NCBI RefSeq assembly: GCF_036206005.1
Contig: NZ_CP108143.1
Location: forward strand, 2,666,001 to 2,730,000
Origin: Streptomyces sp. NBC_00178
GTDB taxonomy: Bacteria > Actinomycetota > Actinomycetes > Streptomycetales > Streptomycetaceae
DNA: 64,000 nt
Direction of reading: 5' to 3'
Part shown: piece after piece, positions 1-7,670 of the stretch
Layout of the letters: every line of letters begins with the position of its first letter
Position numbering within the stretch: position 1 is the first letter of the stretch
Position numbers and translations under genes: made by a program
The notes under the pieces: model-generated
Told to the model about the DNA's origin: nothing
Seen by the model: only the letters and a program-made list of their open reading frames with translations
Databases searched by the model: none

Positions 1-63
1 TCCCGCGTACCGCGGGACGCGGGAGGAGTCGACGGGGCCGCGCGGCGCTTCGTTGCTGCTCAT
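1..63 (-). CDS. speB: Agmatinase / ureohydrolase, N-terminal fragment (cut by window edge)
   Basis: Only the first 21 codons are present, read leftward from the ATG at 63-61. The peptide begins MSSNEAPRGPVDSSRVPRYA, the characteristic N-terminus of Streptomyces agmatinase-type ureohydrolases, Mn-dependent enzymes that hydrolyse agmatine or related guanidino compounds to an amine plus urea. The catalytic metal ligands lie outside the window. The gene follows the symporter gene on the same strand after about 150 bp, which suggests one uptake-and-degradation unit under the divergent PucR regulator. Recognition rests on the short N-terminus and context; another ureohydrolase is possible. Confidence 0.7.
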   Translation of the reverse strand, partial: MSSNEAPRGPVDSSRVPRYAG

Positions 64-214
64 GGGTGCGGGTGCCTTTCGTTGAGCCGTGCACGCCTTG
101 TGGGCGTTCATACGGTAATCAGTGTGTCAGGAGACCGGGCCGCGGTCCGGTCCGGCGGCGGGCCGGTACGGACCCCGGCCCGGCCGGACGGGGCGGCGGC
201 CGGTCGGACGGCGG

Positions 215-1678
215 TCAGACGTTGACCGGGTCCTGCGGGGCCGGTTCCTCGGCGGCCCGGCCGGCCAGACGCTCCCGCCAGGCGGCCAGCACGGCCGCGT
301 CGGTCGGCTTCGTCGCCAGCGAGACGACGACGTACACGGCGAGCGAGGCGATCAGCCCGTAGTAGACCGGCTCGTTGGCGAGGATCCCGTAGCCCGCCAT
401 CAGCCCGATCACGGCCGCACCGCCGACGGCCACGGCGGCCAGCGCACCGGCCGCCGTCCCGCGACGCCACAGCAGACCGCCCAGGATCGGTACCAGCAGT
501 CCGCCGACCAGCAGGTTGTAGGCGACGGTCAGGGCCTCGACGACGTTGTTGAGCGCGATGGCGATCACGATGACGGCCACGCCCATGATGAGGATGAAGG
601 CCCGGTTGCCCTTCACCTCGTCCCGCTCCTCGCCGCCCTCCCGGACGACGGCGCCCCTCAGCCGCGACCAGATGTCGTTGTTGGCCACGGTCGCGCAGGC
701 GATGAGCGCGCCGGAGGACGTGGACATCACCGCGGCGAGCGCGGCGGCCAGCACCAGTCCGCGCACGCCGACCGGCAGTTCGTCCTTCACGATCGTCGCG
801 AACGCGGCGTCGGCGCTGGGCAGCTTCGGGTACATCACCTTGGCGGCGGTCCCGATGACGGCCCCGGCGACCGCGTAGACCAGGCAGTACGTACCCGCGA
901 CGGTGCCGCCCCAGCGCGCCGTACGGTCGCTGCGGGCGGTGAACACGCGCTGCCAGATGTCCTGTCCGATGAGCATGCCGAAGGTGTAGATCAGGACGTA
1001 CGTGAAGATCGTCTCGCCGCCGATGCCCAGCGGGTCGAAGTACTCCGTCGGGAGCTTCGCCTTCATCTCGCTGAAGCCGCCCGCCTTCACCACGGCGATC
1101 GGGAGGAGCAGGAGCAGGACACCGATCGTCTTGACGACGAACTGCACCATGTCGGTGATCGTGATCGACCACATGCCGCCGAGCGTCGAGTAGGCGACGA
1201 CGATGGTGCCGCCGAGGATGATCGCGACGGTGCGGTTCACGTCGAACAGGACGTCGAAGATGGTGGCGTAGGCGATGGTCGACGTCACCGCGAGCATCAG
1301 CGTGTACGCCCACATCACGACGCCGGAGATGACTCCGGCCCGGCCGCCGTAGCGCAGGTCGAGCATCTCGGAGACGGTGTAGACCTTCAGCCGGGCGATG
1401 CGGGCCGAGAAGAAGACGGACAGGGCGAGCAGCCCGAGGCCGATGGTGAAGACCATCCAGGCGCCGGACAGGCCGTACTGGTAGCCGAGGCCCACGCCGC
1501 CGATCGTCGAGGCTCCGCCGAGGACGATCGCGGCCATGGTCCCGGAGTACATCCAGGGGCCCAGCCTCCGCCCGGCGACCAGGAACTCGCTCTTGGACCT
1601 GGCGCGGCGCATGCCCCACCAGCCCATGGCGAGCATGCCGGCCAGATAGACGACGATCACCGCGTAGTCGACAGCCAT
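215..1678 (-). CDS. Sodium:solute symporter (SSS family)
   Basis: 487-residue membrane protein with about 12-13 hydrophobic helices spread over the whole length, starting MAVDYAVIVVYLAGMLAMGW. The early GRRLGPWMYSGTMAAIVLGG segment and the later GQDIWQRVFTAR segment are typical of SSS transporters, which import organic solutes with Na+. The start has a strong Shine-Dalgarno (GGAGGAAGG just upstream of the ATG at 1678). The gene is transcribed toward the agmatinase gene and away from the PucR gene, so its substrate is probably a guanidino compound, polyamine or purine-related metabolite. That substrate is inferred from context only. Confidence 0.88.
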   Translation of the reverse strand: MAVDYAVIVVYLAGMLAMGWWGMRRARSKSEFLVAGRRLGPWMYSGTMAAIVLGGASTIGGVGLGYQYGLSGAWMVFTIGLGLLALSVFFSARIARLKVYTVSEMLDLRYGGRAGVISGVVMWAYTLMLAVTSTIAYATIFDVLFDVNRTVAIILGGTIVVAYSTLGGMWSITITDMVQFVVKTIGVLLLLLPIAVVKAGGFSEMKAKLPTEYFDPLGIGGETIFTYVLIYTFGMLIGQDIWQRVFTARSDRTARWGGTVAGTYCLVYAVAGAVIGTAAKVMYPKLPSADAAFATIVKDELPVGVRGLVLAAALAAVMSTSSGALIACATVANNDIWSRLRGAVVREGGEERDEVKGNRAFILIMGVAVIVIAIALNNVVEALTVAYNLLVGGLLVPILGGLLWRRGTAAGALAAVAVGGAAVIGLMAGYGILANEPVYYGLIASLAVYVVVSLATKPTDAAVLAAWRERLAGRAAEEPAPQDPVNV

Positions 1679-1725
1679 GGGCCTTCCTCCGTCTCGATTG
1701 CGCTCCGGGTCGTGTGGTCAGGAAG

Positions 1726-1754
1726 ACGCTAGGTGGCCGAAAGCCGACGCTGAA
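1726..1754 (-). promoter_or_regulatory. Candidate promoter of the symporter gene
   Basis: On the minus strand TTCAGC (1754-1749) and TAGCGT (1731-1726) are 17 nt apart. The -10 fits the Streptomyces TAGRRT pattern while the -35 is weak. It lies about 48 bp upstream of the symporter ATG in the divergent gap. Confidence 0.45.
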
Positions 1755-1786
1755 GTGTACGTTTCCTCCACCCTGACCACTCCGAG

Positions 1787-1801
1787 TGGATGGACCATCC
1801 A
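1787..1801. promoter_or_regulatory. 15-bp palindrome at the pucR start, possible autoregulatory operator
   Basis: TGGATGGACCATCCA is a perfect inverted repeat around one central base. It abuts the ATG at 1801, so a bound protein would block translation initiation or early transcription of the PucR-type gene. Whether PucR or something else binds it is not shown by sequence. Confidence 0.45.
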
Positions 1802-3288
1802 TGCCGGACTCCCCCGCCGGGCCGCCCGCCCCTCCGATCCCGCTGGCCGAACTGCTGGCCAGGGAGGAACTCGGCCTGCGCCGGATCGCCGGTCCGGAGC
1901 ACGCCGACCTGCTGTGGGTGCACACCTCGGAGATGGCCGACCCGTATCCCTATCTGCTCGGCGGCGAGCTGCTGCTGACGGCCGGGGTCCAGCTCACGGA
2001 CGCGGACACCTATGTCGCCCGGCTCGTGCAGGCGGGCGCCTCGGCACTGGGCTTCGGGGTGGCCCCGGTGCACGACACGGTCCCGGACGCGCTGGTGGAG
2101 GCCTGCGAGCGGCACGGCCTGCCGCTCGTGGAGGTGCCCCGCGAGACCCGCTTCACCACGATCGCCCGGGCGGTGTGGCGGCTCATGGCCGAGGCCCGGC
2201 ACCGCGAGCTGCGCCGGGTGACCCGGGCCCAGCAGGCCCTGGCGACCGCCGCCGCCCGCCCCGACCCGGTGCCCGCGGTGCTCCGGCAGCTCGCCGTGCA
2301 GCTGGACGGACGGGTCGCGCTCCTCACCGCGGACGGCGAGGTGCTGCACGCGGCGGGCGGGCGCACGGCGCCGGACGTGCGCACGGCGCTGGCCCGGCTC
2401 GCCCGTGTGGTGGCACCCGCCGCGCTGCCCGGGGCGCCGCCCGCCCCCGGTGCCGCCCCGGGCCGGAAGCCGAGCCCCGCGTCAGCTACCGACACCCGGG
2501 GCGGCACCCATCTGTTCGCGTACGCGCTCGGCGGCGGCCAGGGACTGGCCCTCGCCCTGGCGACGCCCCGCCGCGACTCCGGCGACCACACCGTCGCGGG
2601 GATCGCCGTCGTGCTGCTGTCCCTGCTCACCGCCCCGCACCAGGGCGCCGACGCGGCGGGACGTTCGGCCGCGCTCGTACGCCTCCTCCTGGGCGCGGCG
2701 CCGCAGGACGTCGCCCCGCTGCTGGGCGCCGGGGACTCCTGGACGGTGGTCCACGCCCGCCGCGCCGACGGTTCCCCGGCCGACGCGCTGAGCGCCGGAG
2801 CCCTCGGCGCGACCCTGGGCTCGGCCCTGTCGGACACGGACCGGGAGACCGTACGCATCCTGCTCCCCGGCCCGCACGAACCGGTGGGCCCGCAGCCCGG
2901 CTGGACCCTCGGCGTCTCCGGCCCCGCCCCGGTCACCGCCCTGCCCGACGCCGACACCCAGGCATCCCGGGCCCTGGGCCACGCCGAGGCGACCCGCACC
3001 CCGCTCGGCACCCACGGCCCCGGCACCGGAGGACTGTCCGCGCTGATCCCGGCCGACCGCGCCGAGGCCCACGCCCGCGCACTGCTGGCCCCGCTCACCG
3101 AACCACTGGCCGAGACGCTGCGCTGCTGGCTGAGCCTCCACGGCAGCTGGGACCGCACGGCGGTGGCGCTCAAGGTCCACCGCAACACGGTCCGCCAGCG
3201 CATCGCCCGGTGTGCGGCGCTGCTGGACGCGGACCTGGACGACATGGACGTACGGACGGAGCTGTGGTTCGCACTGCGGCAGGGATGA
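1801..3288 (+). CDS. PucR-family transcriptional regulator
   Basis: About 495 residues from ATG 1801; a GTG at 1786 in the same frame would add five residues. The N-terminal part (IPLAELLAREELGLRRIAGP through the HTSEMADP region) matches the PucR N-terminal domain, which senses small molecules. The C-terminus carries the PucR helix-turn-helix: LSLHGSWDRTAVALKVHRNT followed by VRQRIARCAALL. Family members control purine, amine or amino-acid catabolism. It is divergent from the symporter-agmatinase pair and is the obvious candidate regulator of that pair. The middle section is Ala/Pro-rich and poorly conserved. Confidence 0.88.
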   Translation: MPDSPAGPPAPPIPLAELLAREELGLRRIAGPEHADLLWVHTSEMADPYPYLLGGELLLTAGVQLTDADTYVARLVQAGASALGFGVAPVHDTVPDALVEACERHGLPLVEVPRETRFTTIARAVWRLMAEARHRELRRVTRAQQALATAAARPDPVPAVLRQLAVQLDGRVALLTADGEVLHAAGGRTAPDVRTALARLARVVAPAALPGAPPAPGAAPGRKPSPASATDTRGGTHLFAYALGGGQGLALALATPRRDSGDHTVAGIAVVLLSLLTAPHQGADAAGRSAALVRLLLGAAPQDVAPLLGAGDSWTVVHARRADGSPADALSAGALGATLGSALSDTDRETVRILLPGPHEPVGPQPGWTLGVSGPAPVTALPDADTQASRALGHAEATRTPLGTHGPGTGGLSALIPADRAEAHARALLAPLTEPLAETLRCWLSLHGSWDRTAVALKVHRNTVRQRIARCAALLDADLDDMDVRTELWFALRQG

Positions 3289-3389
3289 CGTCGCCCGGCC
3301 CGGCCCGAAGGAAAAGACGGGGCGGCGACGACGGCCCCCTGTGAGGATGGGGCGGCTCCTCCCCCTACCCCTGAAGGACGTGAACCCCC

Positions 3390-3803
3390 ATGGCCCGCAC
3401 GGTCACACTCATCAGGTCGGCTTCCCTGTCCGACGTGGCCGAGTACGCCTACGCCGCCACCGCCCCCGCCGACGCACGCCTGATCTTCCTCGCCGGGTCC
3501 TGCCCGCTGAACGAGGACGGTTCGACGGCGGCGGTCGGCGACTACGCGGGCCAGGCGGCGAAGGCGTTCGAGAACATGCGCACCGCACTCGGCGACGCGG
3601 GCGCCCGCCTGGACGACGTCATCAGCACGCGGGTGCTCGTCGCGTCCTCGCGGCAGGAGGACCTCGTGACCGCCTGGCGCGTGGTCCGGGCCGGCTTCGG
3701 CGACCACGACGCCCCGAGCACGCTGCTGGGCGTCACGGTCCTCGGGTACCGCGACCAGCTCGTCGAAATCGAAGCCGTCGCCGCCGTACGCGACGACTCC
3801 TGA
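3390..3803 (+). CDS. RidA-family (YjgF/Rid) protein
   Basis: 137 residues, the usual length of the family. The fold signature is visible as LIFLAGSCPLNEDG near the start, the ISTRVLVAS strand carrying the conserved arginine, and the terminal VEIEAVAAV strand. RidA-type proteins form trimers that hydrolyse reactive enamine/imine intermediates released by PLP enzymes, or act as related deaminases. It lies about 100 bp after the PucR gene on the same strand and may belong to the same amine/purine catabolic locus. The exact subgroup and substrate cannot be told. Confidence 0.85.
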   Translation: MARTVTLIRSASLSDVAEYAYAATAPADARLIFLAGSCPLNEDGSTAAVGDYAGQAAKAFENMRTALGDAGARLDDVISTRVLVASSRQEDLVTAWRVVRAGFGDHDAPSTLLGVTVLGYRDQLVEIEAVAAVRDDS

Positions 3804-3869
3804 CGGCGGCTCCCCGGCACGCGCTGCGGGAAGGCACGTCGAGGCGGCGCACCCCGTGCCGGTCGTCGC

Positions 3870-3936
3870 GCACCCCGGCACCGAGGACGCAGCACGGCCC
3901 GCCCTCCGGACCGAGCGGCGGGAGCGGCCTCGGCAC
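3870..3936 (-). pseudogene. Relic of a small whiJ-locus-type gene
   Basis: Read on the minus strand this stretch encodes RPLPPLGPEGGPCCVLGAG, clearly like RLLPWAGPEGKPCYVLGDG of the intact gene at 4437-4751. Similarity fades after about 25 codons into a frame rich in Arg with no matching C-terminus. I read it as the decayed 5' end of a paralogue about 0.8 kb from the intact copy. The rest of the RidA-to-secreted-protein gap (3804-4046) shows nothing else I can name. Confidence 0.5.
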
Positions 3937-4046
3937 CCGTGAGGGACCGGCGTGTCATGCCGTCACCATCGGACCCCCGCCGGGCAGCAGAACGCTCGAC
4001 CGGGGGCTTCCGGCCGAGCGTGTGCGTCGAGCCTCCTACGGCCCGG

Positions 4047-4328
4047 TCAGCGGTAGTGCGCCCACCACAGGTTGTAGGAGATGCCGTCACCTTCGGCGCA
4101 GTAGTAGAACTCCGGGCGGGGGTTCGTGCTGCCGTACTGACTCTTGTTCCTGTCATCGGCCTCGAACTTGCACTGCACGTACGGCGTCTGCTGAGGGGTG
4201 CCGTAGTAGGTGCCGACCCTGTCGTTGTGCAGCTCCGCGGCGTGGGCGACACCGGCGGTGACAAGACCGGTGGCGGCGGTGGTGGCCATGAGGACACCGG
4301 CACCGAGGTGCCAGAATTTCTTGATCAT
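4047..4328 (-). CDS. Small secreted protein of unknown function
   Basis: 93 residues with a clear Sec signal peptide: a basic MIKK start, a hydrophobic core, and a likely cleavage after the AHA in GVAHA-AELHN. The mature part is about 63 residues, polar and aromatic-rich (several Tyr and Trp), with two cysteines that could form one disulfide (VQCKFEAD and YYCAEGDG). I do not recognise the family. No Shine-Dalgarno precedes the ATG, and the promoter just upstream would start the transcript at or next to the ATG, so translation is probably leaderless. It is convergent with the RidA gene. Confidence 0.8.
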   Translation of the reverse strand: MIKKFWHLGAGVLMATTAATGLVTAGVAHAAELHNDRVGTYYGTPQQTPYVQCKFEADDRNKSQYGSTNPRPEFYYCAEGDGISYNLWWAHYR

Positions 4329-4335
4329 GGAAGGG

Positions 4336-4364
4336 ATTTAAGCCACCTTTATTTGACACGTCAA
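4336..4364 (-). promoter_or_regulatory. Strong promoter of the small secreted protein, leaderless transcript
   Basis: On the minus strand TTGACG (4364-4359) and TTAAAT (4341-4336) are separated by 17 nt. The -10 ends 7 nt before the ATG at 4328, so the predicted start of transcription coincides with the start codon. The -35 is part of the inverted repeat TTGAC-AC-GTCAA (4353-4364). The stretch is notably AT-rich for this genome. Confidence 0.65.
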
Positions 4365-4436
4365 GCGTTATATTCGGAAGGGGGAATTCCGCATGACCGG
4401 CCACCCACCGCGAACCGCGCCCGACGCCCCCGCCGG

Positions 4437-4751
4437 TCAGATCCGACCCACCGGCCCGGACTCTCGGGCGGAAAGGCGTTCGCCCCTGCTCCGCGCGATC
4501 CGGTGGACGTCCCGTAGCGACTCGGCGATACGCGCCACGAGGAATCGCAGTTGAGGGAGCGTCACATGCGGATCGTCGCGCATGTCGTCGGCGTGACAGA
4601 GCAGTTCGGCGGCCATGCCGAGCTGCACACTCTCGACGCCGTCCGCCATCCGGGAGACGTACCCCGTGCCGTCACCGAGGACGTAACAGGGCTTGCCCTC
4701 CGGCCCGGCCCACGGCAGCAGTCGCGGCGCGTCGGGGGTCGGACCGGTCAT
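4437..4751 (-). CDS. Small protein of a whiJ-like cassette, unknown function
   Basis: 104 residues from the ATG at 4751. An upstream in-frame start would add 32 residues, but it would run deep into the preceding gene. The ATG overlaps the stop of the upstream small gene in an ATGA arrangement (4748-4751), which indicates translational coupling. The N-terminal LLPWAGPEGKPCYVLGDG segment recurs in small proteins encoded beside XRE/DUF397 pairs in Streptomyces. The C-terminal half is helical and charged (LPQLRFLVARIAESLRDVHR). The molecular role is unknown; these cassettes are linked to developmental control. Confidence 0.7.
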   Translation of the reverse strand: MTGPTPDAPRLLPWAGPEGKPCYVLGDGTGYVSRMADGVESVQLGMAAELLCHADDMRDDPHVTLPQLRFLVARIAESLRDVHRIARSRGERLSARESGPVGRI

Positions 4752-4945
4752 ACGACCCACCCCACGCCGCACCCAGGGCAGCGCCTGATGTCGATCCCGT
4801 ACATCGCGAGCCACAGCGACCGCTCTCGCGCCGGACCGGAATCGCACTCGGGGGGAGGGGGCGGCCGGCGGTCCGCCGGGGCCGACGGGACCGGCTGAAG
4901 GAGACGCAGCAGCGTCTCAAGGGTGCGGATGGTGCGGTGCAGCAT
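4748..4945 (-). CDS. Small hypothetical protein, coupled to the next gene
   Basis: 65 residues starting MLHRTIRTLETLLRLLQPVP. The ATG at 4945 is chosen because GGAG lies 8 nt upstream; the longer frame from 5035 has no ribosome binding site. A helical N-terminus is followed by a proline-rich stretch and a C-terminal RRCPGCGVGWVV with a CPGC pair that could bind metal. It is divergent from the XRE regulator gene and shares an ATGA overlap with the downstream 104-residue gene. I do not recognise its family. Confidence 0.6.
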   Translation of the reverse strand: MLHRTIRTLETLLRLLQPVPSAPADRRPPPPPECDSGPARERSLWLAMYGIDIRRCPGCGVGWVV

Positions 4946-5022
4946 GCCGTCAACTCCGTTGCATGGGGGCGATACCAGAGGCCGCGGTCTGCGGGCAGCC
5001 CCTGGATACGTGTCGGTCGGTA

Positions 5023-5095
5023 GTGATCCAGTCACAGAGTGGAACGGCCGGGACTAGGCTCGCCAGGGGGGTTTTGGTGACACGTGCTTCGTCAC
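5023..5095. promoter_or_regulatory. Two GTGA/TCAC inverted repeats and -10 in the divergent whiJ-like promoter region
   Basis: GTGATCCAGTCAC (5023-5035) and GTGAC-N9-GTCAC (5077-5095) are inverted repeats with the same arms. Between them, TAGGCT (5055-5060) is a plausible -10 for the rightward XRE gene. The sites flank the promoter on both sides, which suits autoregulation by the XRE protein; GTGA/TCAC arms also resemble BldD-type sites. Confidence 0.5.
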
Positions 5096-5108
5096 ACAGG
5101 AGTTGACG

Positions 5109-5903
5109 TTGAGTAATAGCTATGGGGACTGGTTCAAGGAGCAGCGCCTCGCCGCCGGACTGACCCAGCAGGAACTGGCCGACGCCGCGATCATGACCCG
5201 TTCGCACATCGCGCACATCGAGGCGGGGCGCCGCATTCCGTCGAAGGAAGACGCGCGGCGGCTCGACAACGCCCTGAACACGGGGAATGTGCTGAGTAGT
5301 TTCCTGCCGGGGGACGACGGCACGATCGCCGACTACTTCGAGTCGGCCCGTCGGCTCGAACGCCAGGCAACGATGATCCGCGAATACGCGCTCACCTTCA
5401 TGCCCGGCATCCTGCAGACGGAGCGCTACGCCAGGGCCGTCCTCAGCACGGCGTTCCCTCCCAGGAGTGATGAGGAATGTGACAGGCACGTTGTCACACG
5501 CCTGGAGCGGGCAAAGGTCCTGGACGATCCCGTAACGCCCATAGTCTGGGCGCTGCTCGACGAGGCGGTACTACGACGTCCGGCCGGTACTCCGCAGGTC
5601 ATGGCCGAACAGATCATGCACGTCGTACGGCTGGGAGAGCGTGGCCGGGTGCGCGTGCATGTGCTTCCCATGAATGTGGGCATCCACCCGATCAGTCAGG
5701 GCATGGTCACGCTCATGTCGTTCGAGGATCAGCCTCCTGCCGCGTACAGCGAGGGGCTTTCGACGGGAAAGGTCCACGAATCGCCGGCTGTTGTCGCCCG
5801 GCTACAGGACATTTACGCTCTCGCCCTGAGCGACGCACTTCCACAGACGCAATCACTCGCCATGCTGCGGGCGACAGCTAAGGAGTATGGGCATGATGCT
5901 TGA
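5109..5903 (+). CDS. XRE-family helix-turn-helix regulator with DUF5753 domain (WhiJ-like)
   Basis: 264 residues. The TTG at 5109 is preferred over the TTG at 5103 because AGGAG ends at 5102, giving 6 nt spacing. Residues 1-60 form the XRE HTH (RLAAGLTQQELADAAIMTRS and the HIAHIEAGRRIPS recognition region). The remainder is the DUF5753 ligand-binding-like domain (YALTFMPGILQTERYARAVL, LDEAVLRRPAGTPQVMAEQI). In Streptomyces such proteins work with a small DUF397 partner encoded next to them, as here, and affect development and antibiotic production. Base composition is less GC-rich than its surroundings. Confidence 0.9.
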   Translation: MSNSYGDWFKEQRLAAGLTQQELADAAIMTRSHIAHIEAGRRIPSKEDARRLDNALNTGNVLSSFLPGDDGTIADYFESARRLERQATMIREYALTFMPGILQTERYARAVLSTAFPPRSDEECDRHVVTRLERAKVLDDPVTPIVWALLDEAVLRRPAGTPQVMAEQIMHVVRLGERGRVRVHVLPMNVGIHPISQGMVTLMSFEDQPPAAYSEGLSTGKVHESPAVVARLQDIYALALSDALPQTQSLAMLRATAKEYGHDA

Positions 5904-6117
5904 GTGCACGATCCCGGACTCGTCCGAGCTGCGCGGCTGGCGCAGGTCGACGCACAGCGGTCCCGAATCGGGCAGTTGCGTGGAGGTCCTGGACCACCAC
6001 CCATCCGGCGTCCCCGTCCGCGACTCCAAGTCGCCCCACGGCCCCGCCCTGGTGATACCGCCCGCAGGCTGGTCGTCGTTCGTCGCCGCAGTGAAGGCCG
6101 GGCGCTTCTCCGCCTGA
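5893..6117 (+). CDS. DUF397-domain small protein, partner of the XRE regulator
   Basis: About 74 residues. The start is placed at ATG 5893 because AAGGAG (5880-5885) is 7 nt upstream; ATG 5887 and 5896 are alternatives. It overlaps the XRE gene end by about 11 nt. The DUF397 pattern is complete: LRGWRRSTHSGPESGSCVEV, VPVRDSKSPHGPALV, then a Trp-Ser-Phe-Val-Ala-Val-Lys ending. DUF397 proteins are proposed to bind and antagonise their cognate XRE protein, reminiscent of a toxin-antitoxin layout. Confidence 0.9.
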   Translation: MMLECTIPDSSELRGWRRSTHSGPESGSCVEVLDHHPSGVPVRDSKSPHGPALVIPPAGWSSFVAAVKAGRFSA

Positions 6118-6252
6118 GCCGCACCCCGTCGGCCGCATCACCCTGCGGGACACATGAGGCCGGACGCCGGACCGGCCTGTCCACGCCCGATCCGGCGACA
6201 CGGGCCTCGACCCGACCGAAATGTCGCCCTTTCCAGCATGCGCAACCGGGGG

Positions 6253-6281
6253 TTGACCATTCCCGCAACCACCCCTAGGTT
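6253..6281 (+). promoter_or_regulatory. Promoter of the sugar-uptake/hydrolase operon
   Basis: TTGACC (6253-6258) and TAGGTT (6276-6281) are separated by 17 nt, close to the Streptomyces housekeeping consensus. Predicted initiation is near 6288, about 60 bp before the first gene. Confidence 0.65.
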
Positions 6282-6294
6282 TCTCGCAACCCGC

Positions 6295-6312
6295 TGGTAC
6301 ATCGATTAACCA
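6295..6312. promoter_or_regulatory. 18-bp LacI-type operator
   Basis: TGGTACATCGATTAACCA is an inverted repeat of the form TGGT-NN-ATCGAT-NN-ACCA, with a perfect core and arms around a central CG as usual for LacI-family operators. It covers roughly +7 to +24 of the predicted transcript and is the likely site for the LacI-type protein encoded at 9454-10506. Confidence 0.65.
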
Positions 6313-6346
6313 CCCTGGTCAACGTCCTGGTTGGAGATATCCCGCT

Positions 6347-7639
6347 GTGCGCTCACCCCTGAGTCGGCGCGGTTTCCTTGCCGCTGGTTCCGGCCTCGCC
6401 GCCGCTGCCGCGCTCCCCGCAATGTCCGGCTGTTCCACGCTCGCCTCGGCCGATTCCGACCCCGGCACGCTCGTCGTCCACACCCAGCTCGGGACCACCG
6501 CGCCCGGCTCGCCCACGTACACCGCCGCCGTCAAGGCCTTCGAGGAGGAGAACCCCGGGCTCCGGGTCAAGAACCTCGTCAACGGCGACGACCTCCCCCA
6601 GGTGTACGAGACCTCGCGACTGGCCCGCAAGGAGCCGGACGTGGTCATGGTCAACCTGTACGACAAGACGCTCGCCTGGACCGACGTCGGTGCCACCGTC
6701 GACGTCAGGGGCTACCTCGACGACTGGGGGCTGCGCGAGCGCGTCCTGCCCGCAGCTCTGACGGCGTGGACCGACGGCAAGGGCAGGCTCCGCGCCTTCC
6801 CCTACTTCGCCACCAACTGGCCCGTCGCCTTCAACACCCACCTGCTCGACCGCGCCGGAGTCGGTTCCGTGCCCACCACCGGGGACCAGCTCATCGGCGC
6901 CGCGCGCAAGCTGCGGGCCAAGGGCATCGCGCCGGTCACCGTGGGCGGCAACGACTGGACCGGGCAGAAGCTGCTGGCCCAGATCATCCAGACCTTCCTC
7001 ACCACCGACGAGGCGCGGCAGGTCTACACGACGGGCGACTTCAGCGGCAGCCGGGGCGCCCGCGAGGGCATCGACTACTTCGTGTCGCTGCGCGACGCCG
7101 GTGTCTTCGCCGACAAGGCGCAGGGGCTGACGTCCGACACGATGACCACGCAGTACAACACGGAGTCGGCGGCAGTGCAGTCCGCGATGTCCTCCGCGCT
7201 GGCGAAGGTGCCGGCCAGGACCGCCGGGCACACCGAGGTCGGCGGATGGCCACTCGCGCCGGGCGCCGCTCACGAGAAGCCGACCATCCTGCGCTCCTAC
7301 ACCCTCATCGGCTTCTGGATCAGCCCCAACGGCGTCAAGAAGCTCTCCTCCGTGGAGAAGTTCCTCCGCTTCATGTACCGCCCCGACATCGTGTCGCGCT
7401 TCATCACCGAGAGCGGCCGGGACATGGCGCTCGTGACCGACACGGTCAGCAAGGACTTCCCTCTGGTGGCGAAGGCACAGCAGCTCGGCGACCGGGTCGG
7501 CCAGGTACTGCTGCCCGACCTGTACGTCCCGCCCACCGCCACCCAGCCGCTGATCACCGCGACCAGCACCGCCTTCACCCGGGGCACGAGCGCGGCCTCC
7601 GTGCGCTCCGCCCTGGAATCCGCCTACCGCACGGCCTGA
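6347..7639 (+). CDS. Extracellular sugar-binding lipoprotein of an ABC transporter
   Basis: 430 residues from GTG 6347, with GGAG about 11 nt upstream. The N-terminus has a twin-arginine motif (SRRGFLAAG) and a lipobox ending MSGC with the lipidated cysteine at residue 29, so it is probably a Tat-exported lipoprotein. The mature part looks like a family 1 solute-binding protein for oligosaccharides (KAFEEENPGLRVKNL, NTHLLDRAGVGSVPTTGDQL). It is the first gene of an operon with two permeases, a LacI regulator and two glycosidases. The substrate is likely a short beta-linked glycan. Confidence 0.88.
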   Translation: MRSPLSRRGFLAAGSGLAAAAALPAMSGCSTLASADSDPGTLVVHTQLGTTAPGSPTYTAAVKAFEEENPGLRVKNLVNGDDLPQVYETSRLARKEPDVVMVNLYDKTLAWTDVGATVDVRGYLDDWGLRERVLPAALTAWTDGKGRLRAFPYFATNWPVAFNTHLLDRAGVGSVPTTGDQLIGAARKLRAKGIAPVTVGGNDWTGQKLLAQIIQTFLTTDEARQVYTTGDFSGSRGAREGIDYFVSLRDAGVFADKAQGLTSDTMTTQYNTESAAVQSAMSSALAKVPARTAGHTEVGGWPLAPGAAHEKPTILRSYTLIGFWISPNGVKKLSSVEKFLRFMYRPDIVSRFITESGRDMALVTDTVSKDFPLVAKAQQLGDRVGQVLLPDLYVPPTATQPLITATSTAFTRGTSAASVRSALESAYRTA

Positions 7640-7670
7640 TCCGCGCGCCCGAGCCTTAGCGAGTCCTCCT

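Noticed and set aside
108..1925. 605-residue minus-strand frame overlapping the symporter gene
   Set aside because: It is Arg/Gly-rich shadow coding in another frame of a clear SSS symporter; no domain, no ribosome binding site.
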